Shown piece by piece: positions 61,092 through 64,000 of a stretch of DNA of 64,000 bases; position 1 is the stretch's first letter; every line of letters begins with the position of its first letter. Source of the DNA: Mesobacillus sp. S13 (GTDB taxonomy: Bacteria > Bacillota > Bacilli > Bacillales > Cytobacillaceae); NCBI RefSeq assembly GCF_020422885.1, contig NZ_CP084622.1, positions 2,561,001 to 2,625,000 on the forward strand, given 5' to 3'. The position numbers and the translations under genes were made by a program. The notes beneath the pieces were generated by a model. That model was given only the letters and a program-made list of their open reading frames with translations, had not been told where the DNA came from and did not search any database.

Positions 61092-62396
61092 ATGATGTTT
61101 GACACTCAATTCATGAAGGCATACACAATCAAAGAGGTGTCCAAGAAAATAAATGTTCCATCTGGCACCATTAGACAATGGGAAAAGGATCTTGCCGGTT
61201 TGCTGGTTATCCCAAGAACGAAACAAGGTGCAAGATTTTATACGGATATTGAAATAGACCAATTGGTGAAAATAAAACAAATGCGCGATAAGAATCTTAG
61301 CAAAGAAATGATTCGGGAGCTCTTGCAGAGACATATGGGTACTGATGTCGTGTCAGAACAAACTCCAAATGGAAACAACCTTGCTGTAAAGACGAATATG
61401 CCCTCCGCATCCCAGCCAGACAGTACGAATGAATATGCCGCTTTTATGATGGCAATGGAACAATATAAGGAATCACTGCTTGAAGAGGTCAAGGCAGAGA
61501 TCAGAAATGGCATTCGAAAAGAAGTTCTGGAGGAAGTAAAAAAAGAAATTTCAAAAGGGACTTTAACAACAGTAAAAACCCTTTCTGATTCAATTTATAA
61601 AACAGGCGAAAAGACCAATGAACATATTATCGACCTCTCTCAAACAGTAGCCAAAAGCTCACAGGAAAGTTCCGAACGTCTCGGAACCATCTCAACAGAG
61701 CTTACGAATGTTTCGAAAGGGACTTCCGAAATCAGCACGAATCTTTTGAAGGCATCAAAAGGCACAACAGAAATGTTCAGCAAGCTTTCTGATCGGGTTA
61801 CGAAGGCTTCGCAGGGCACGACGGAAAAAATAGCCCAGTTATCGGAAAATATCCAGATGAGCTCAAAGGGGACAACTGATAAAATCACCAAGCTGACTGA
61901 AAGTGTTGCGAAGGTTTCAAAAGGAACTTCCGAAAAAATAAACGCCCTATCCGGAAGCATTTCGAACGTTTCGAAAGGTACTTCCGAACGGCTTGCATCT
62001 TTAACCTCAAGTTTGACTAAAACATCAAAAGGGACAAATGAAAAAATCATCAAGCTTGAAAATTCGGTGGATAAGCTATCCTCAGGAACAAATCAGGAAT
62101 TGTCCCTTTTGGCAAAACGCTTGAACGAGACCACTGAGACGGTTTCCGAGGAGTTTAAAATACTTGCTGATTATGTTTCCAATAGCCGTGAGACAACAAA
62201 TCAGGAGCTCTCCAATTTAAATCAGGTCATCAATCAGGAACGAGATTATCTAGTACACACTCTTCAGTCTGAAAGAGAGGAATTCCGCCGTGAAATCAGG
62301 ACGCGAGATGAGATGTTCAAAAATATGGTTGATAGCTTCAGGGAAACAGCAGCTTCTAAACAATCTAAACGCAATTGGTGGAAGGTTTGGAAGTAG
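61092..62396 (+). CDS. MerR-type HTH protein with 18-residue coiled-coil repeats
   Basis: 434 aa. An N-terminal MerR-like HTH (about 9-75, with AYTIKEVSKKINVPSGTIRQW) is followed by a charged linker. Thirteen repeats then run from residue 154 to 383, consensus S-K-G-T-[ST]-E-K-[IL]-x-x-L-[ST]-x-[SN]-[IV]-x-K-x. Twelve have 18 residues and one 14, and they form one continuous helix. A Gln/Glu-rich helix ends in the basic aromatic tail SKRNWWKVWK, which looks membrane-binding. The layout recalls RacA and DUF3967 proteins, so a chromosome- or membrane-tethering role is plausible (inference). ATG at 61092 has AAAGGA at six bases; 61095 is also possible. Confidence 0.8.
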   Translation: MMFDTQFMKAYTIKEVSKKINVPSGTIRQWEKDLAGLLVIPRTKQGARFYTDIEIDQLVKIKQMRDKNLSKEMIRELLQRHMGTDVVSEQTPNGNNLAVKTNMPSASQPDSTNEYAAFMMAMEQYKESLLEEVKAEIRNGIRKEVLEEVKKEISKGTLTTVKTLSDSIYKTGEKTNEHIIDLSQTVAKSSQESSERLGTISTELTNVSKGTSEISTNLLKASKGTTEMFSKLSDRVTKASQGTTEKIAQLSENIQMSSKGTTDKITKLTESVAKVSKGTSEKINALSGSISNVSKGTSERLASLTSSLTKTSKGTNEKIIKLENSVDKLSSGTNQELSLLAKRLNETTETVSEEFKILADYVSNSRETTNQELSNLNQVINQERDYLVHTLQSEREEFRREIRTRDEMFKNMVDSFRETAASKQSKRNWWKVWK

Positions 62397-62506
62397 TTTT
62401 CATGTTTCTGACTTATAACTTGCAAAGATGTAAATAATATTCTCACTTAAGTAACCGCTGTAAAAATCTCCATAATGCAATGGATCAATACTCTTAGGAG
62501 GGAACA

Positions 62507-63406
62507 TTGGAGATGGTTGGATATTTTCGCTGGATGGCAATCGCAGCTATGATCATTTACCTATCAGGGGCCACATCAAATCTTGTTTTAGCGGAAATCT
62601 CCTCGGATAACGGGCAAGTCAAGGCATTCAACATTTCTCACCGTGGTGCTTCAGGATATGTTCCTGAACATACATTTCTAGCTTATGAACTGGGGAATAG
62701 CATGAATGGCGATTACATTGAAATCGATCTTCAAATGACAAAGGATGGAGAACTGATTGCGCTGCATGACGAAAGCATAGACCGGACCACAGATAAAAAA
62801 GGACTAGTCAAAAATCTTACGCTTAAGGAAATAAAGAAACTGGATGCGGGCTCATGGTTTAACGAAGCATTCCCTGAAAAAAAGAATGCCGGGTATAGGG
62901 GGCTTCAAGTCCCTACCCTCCGTGAGGTGCTTACTAAATTCGGTTCTAACTCAAAGTTTTTCATTGAAACCAAATCACCTGAAGTCTATCCTGGAATGGA
63001 AGAAAAGCTACTCGATATTCTGAATGAGTACAATCTTACCGGTGCCCAGCCATTCGGAAATGTTATTGTTCAATCTTTCAGTGCTGAAAGCTTAAGAAAA
63101 ATACATCAAATGGATGAATCGATTCCATTGGTCCAGCTGTTGTCTTACTATGCTCCAGCGGTCATTACTGATCAGGAAGTAAGCAAAATCAAGGAATACG
63201 CAATTGGCGTCGGATTACATTACACAGCCGTCAGCCCAGGCTACATCCAAAAAGTAACTAGTTCTGATCTGATGATTTTCCCTTATACGGTCAATGAAAA
63301 GGATGATATGAAAATGCTTCTGGAATGGGGGGTTACGGGTATGTTCACTAATTACCCCGACCGACTGGACGAAGTAATCCAAGAGGAATCACTTGAGCAC
63401 TCGTAA
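62507..63406 (+). CDS. Secreted glycerophosphodiester phosphodiesterase
   Basis: 299 aa of the GDPD family. A Sec signal peptide (about 1-29, IAAMIIYLSGATSNLVLA) is followed by the GDPD fold with catalytic HRG in ISHRGASGYVPEHT, metal ligands in YIEIDLQMTKDGELIALHD and a distal ETKSPEVYP. It cleaves glycerophosphodiesters, such as those from phospholipid or teichoic acid, outside the cell. TTG at 62507 is five bases from AGGAGGG; ATG at 62513 is a possible start. A terminator follows directly. Confidence 0.9.
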   Translation: MEMVGYFRWMAIAAMIIYLSGATSNLVLAEISSDNGQVKAFNISHRGASGYVPEHTFLAYELGNSMNGDYIEIDLQMTKDGELIALHDESIDRTTDKKGLVKNLTLKEIKKLDAGSWFNEAFPEKKNAGYRGLQVPTLREVLTKFGSNSKFFIETKSPEVYPGMEEKLLDILNEYNLTGAQPFGNVIVQSFSAESLRKIHQMDESIPLVQLLSYYAPAVITDQEVSKIKEYAIGVGLHYTAVSPGYIQKVTSSDLMIFPYTVNEKDDMKMLLEWGVTGMFTNYPDRLDEVIQEESLEHS

Positions 63407-63423
63407 ATGTGTGCATGAATGAT

Positions 63424-63451
63424 TAAAAGCTGCCAATTGGCAGCTTTTTAA
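63424..63451 (+). terminator. Terminator after the GDPD gene
   Basis: AAAAGCTGCC/GGCAGCTTTT perfect palindrome followed by TAATT. It lies between the GDPD gene and the convergent PPOX gene. Confidence 0.9.
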
Positions 63452-63469
63452 TTAGGGAAAAACACGCCA

Positions 63470-64000
63470 TCAATAAAGTCTATTTTTATATCCATCTTCC
63501 AATCTTTTCCGAATCTCATCTTCGGACCCTTTAGGCATTTTCGAGTGTGCTGCCAGTATCTCTGCACCTTTTGGTAATGTTGATGAGTCTCCCCAGGTTT
63601 CAGGATTCCATAAACCTGACCGTTTCAATGCTTTTCCGCATTGTATATAGCATTCCTCTACTTCCACTACGATGCCAAGCAGCGGCTCCTTCCCACCGGC
63701 TTTCATCCTGCTTAGCAGTTCTGGGTCACGTGTCAATCTGGCCTTTCCGTTGACTCTCAATGTCTCCAGCATCCCAGGGATTAGAAACAACAGCCCTACT
63801 CTGCCGTTTGATAAGATATTTTTCAGAGAATCCATTCTCTTATTCCCTGGCCTCTCCGGAATCACTATCCGGTTATGGTCGAGAACAAGGACAAATCCAG
63901 CAGCATCACCCCTTGGAGAGGAATCTGTGTACCCATTTTCGTCTGAGGTGGATAAGACTAAAAATGGGGAGTGAGAGATGTAATTGGAGCAATGTTCATC
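63470..64000 (-). CDS. PPOX-type FMN flavoprotein (5' end outside window)
   Basis: At least 176 aa; the N-terminus lies beyond the right edge. The visible part starts DEHCSNYISHSPFLVLSTS and contains SSPRGDAAGFV, IVIPERPGNKRMDSLKN and LRVNGKARLTRD. These match the pyridoxamine 5'-phosphate oxidase-like, FMN-dependent family of the MSMEG_1061 type. The enzyme probably oxidises or reduces a small substrate; which one is not known. An internal GTG could be mistaken for a start near 63865, but the frame stays open to the window end, so the true start is further upstream. Confidence 0.85.
   Translation of the reverse strand, partial: DEHCSNYISHSPFLVLSTSDENGYTDSSPRGDAAGFVLVLDHNRIVIPERPGNKRMDSLKNILSNGRVGLLFLIPGMLETLRVNGKARLTRDPELLSRMKAGGKEPLLGIVVEVEECYIQCGKALKRSGLWNPETWGDSSTLPKGAEILAAHSKMPKGSEDEIRKRLEDGYKNRLY

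Overview
The window looks like chromosomal DNA of an endospore-forming Bacillaceae (Bacillus / Mesobacillus / Cytobacillus type). Evidence is the set of spore genes (sspN, tlp, sspO, sspP, a YhcN/YlaJ-type lipoprotein), strong AGGAGG ribosome binding sites with frequent TTG/GTG starts, clear Rho-independent terminators after most genes, and a complete dpp-ykf operon in the Bacillus subtilis order. I saw no prophage, transposase, CRISPR array, rRNA or tRNA. Species-level identity is not determinable here.

Layout. 1-14.9 kb is a rearranged citB neighbourhood: a yneP-like thioesterase (partial), a tandem AAA ATPase, tlp, sspN, a FbpB-like peptide and the thioredoxin-like yneN. An insert follows with mtnA, an SDR epimerase, a DUF3231 protein, a LysR regulator divergent from an NCS2 purine permease, and an unknown 182-aa protein. 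Then come citB, sspO and sspP. 14.9-18 kb is a selenium locus: selA, a SelW-like selenoprotein and selD. The last two each contain an in-frame UGA followed by a candidate SECIS hairpin, and a conventional gene caller would miss or truncate both. 18-24.7 kb holds threonine catabolism (kbl-tdh), arginine deiminase, an AbrB paralogue, a YqcI/YcgG protein and a secreted LVIVD-repeat propeller. 25-30 kb holds an ABC-F protein and a four-gene PhnDCEE-type ABC transporter that resembles the putative selenate transporters. 30-43 kb is a mix of membrane, sporulation and signalling genes, including a 1151-aa polytopic protein, a nitrilase-GNAT pair, an MFS exporter behind an 18-bp palindrome and a PAS-GGDEF protein. 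43.3-53.9 kb is dppABCDE-ykfABCD plus an extra cytoplasmic beta-lactamase-like hydrolase, with a CodY-like box over the dppA promoter. 54-64 kb holds a Nudix hydrolase, a Cof phosphatase, a formate/nitrite channel, a PadR-MFS operon, aspA, a MerR-type DNA-binding protein with thirteen 18-residue repeats, a glycerophosphodiesterase and a partial PPOX flavoprotein.

How the genes work together. SelD makes selenophosphate and SelA charges tRNA-Sec. SelD itself needs Sec, and the SelW-like protein is a second local Sec consumer. The PhnDCE-like transporter 10 kb away may supply the selenium oxyanion (inference). selB and selC are not in the window. The dpp-ykf operon imports dipeptides and murein peptides and dismantles them (DppA, YkfA, YkfB, YkfC) under likely CodY control.

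Intergenic DNA carries several repeats: a 134-bp terminal-inverted repeat, a dispersed ~195-bp element present twice, and three unrelated tandem arrays that all have a 52-53 bp period. The strongest unusual items are the two UGA-containing selenoprotein genes with matching GUU-loop hairpins and the MerR protein with 18-residue repeats.
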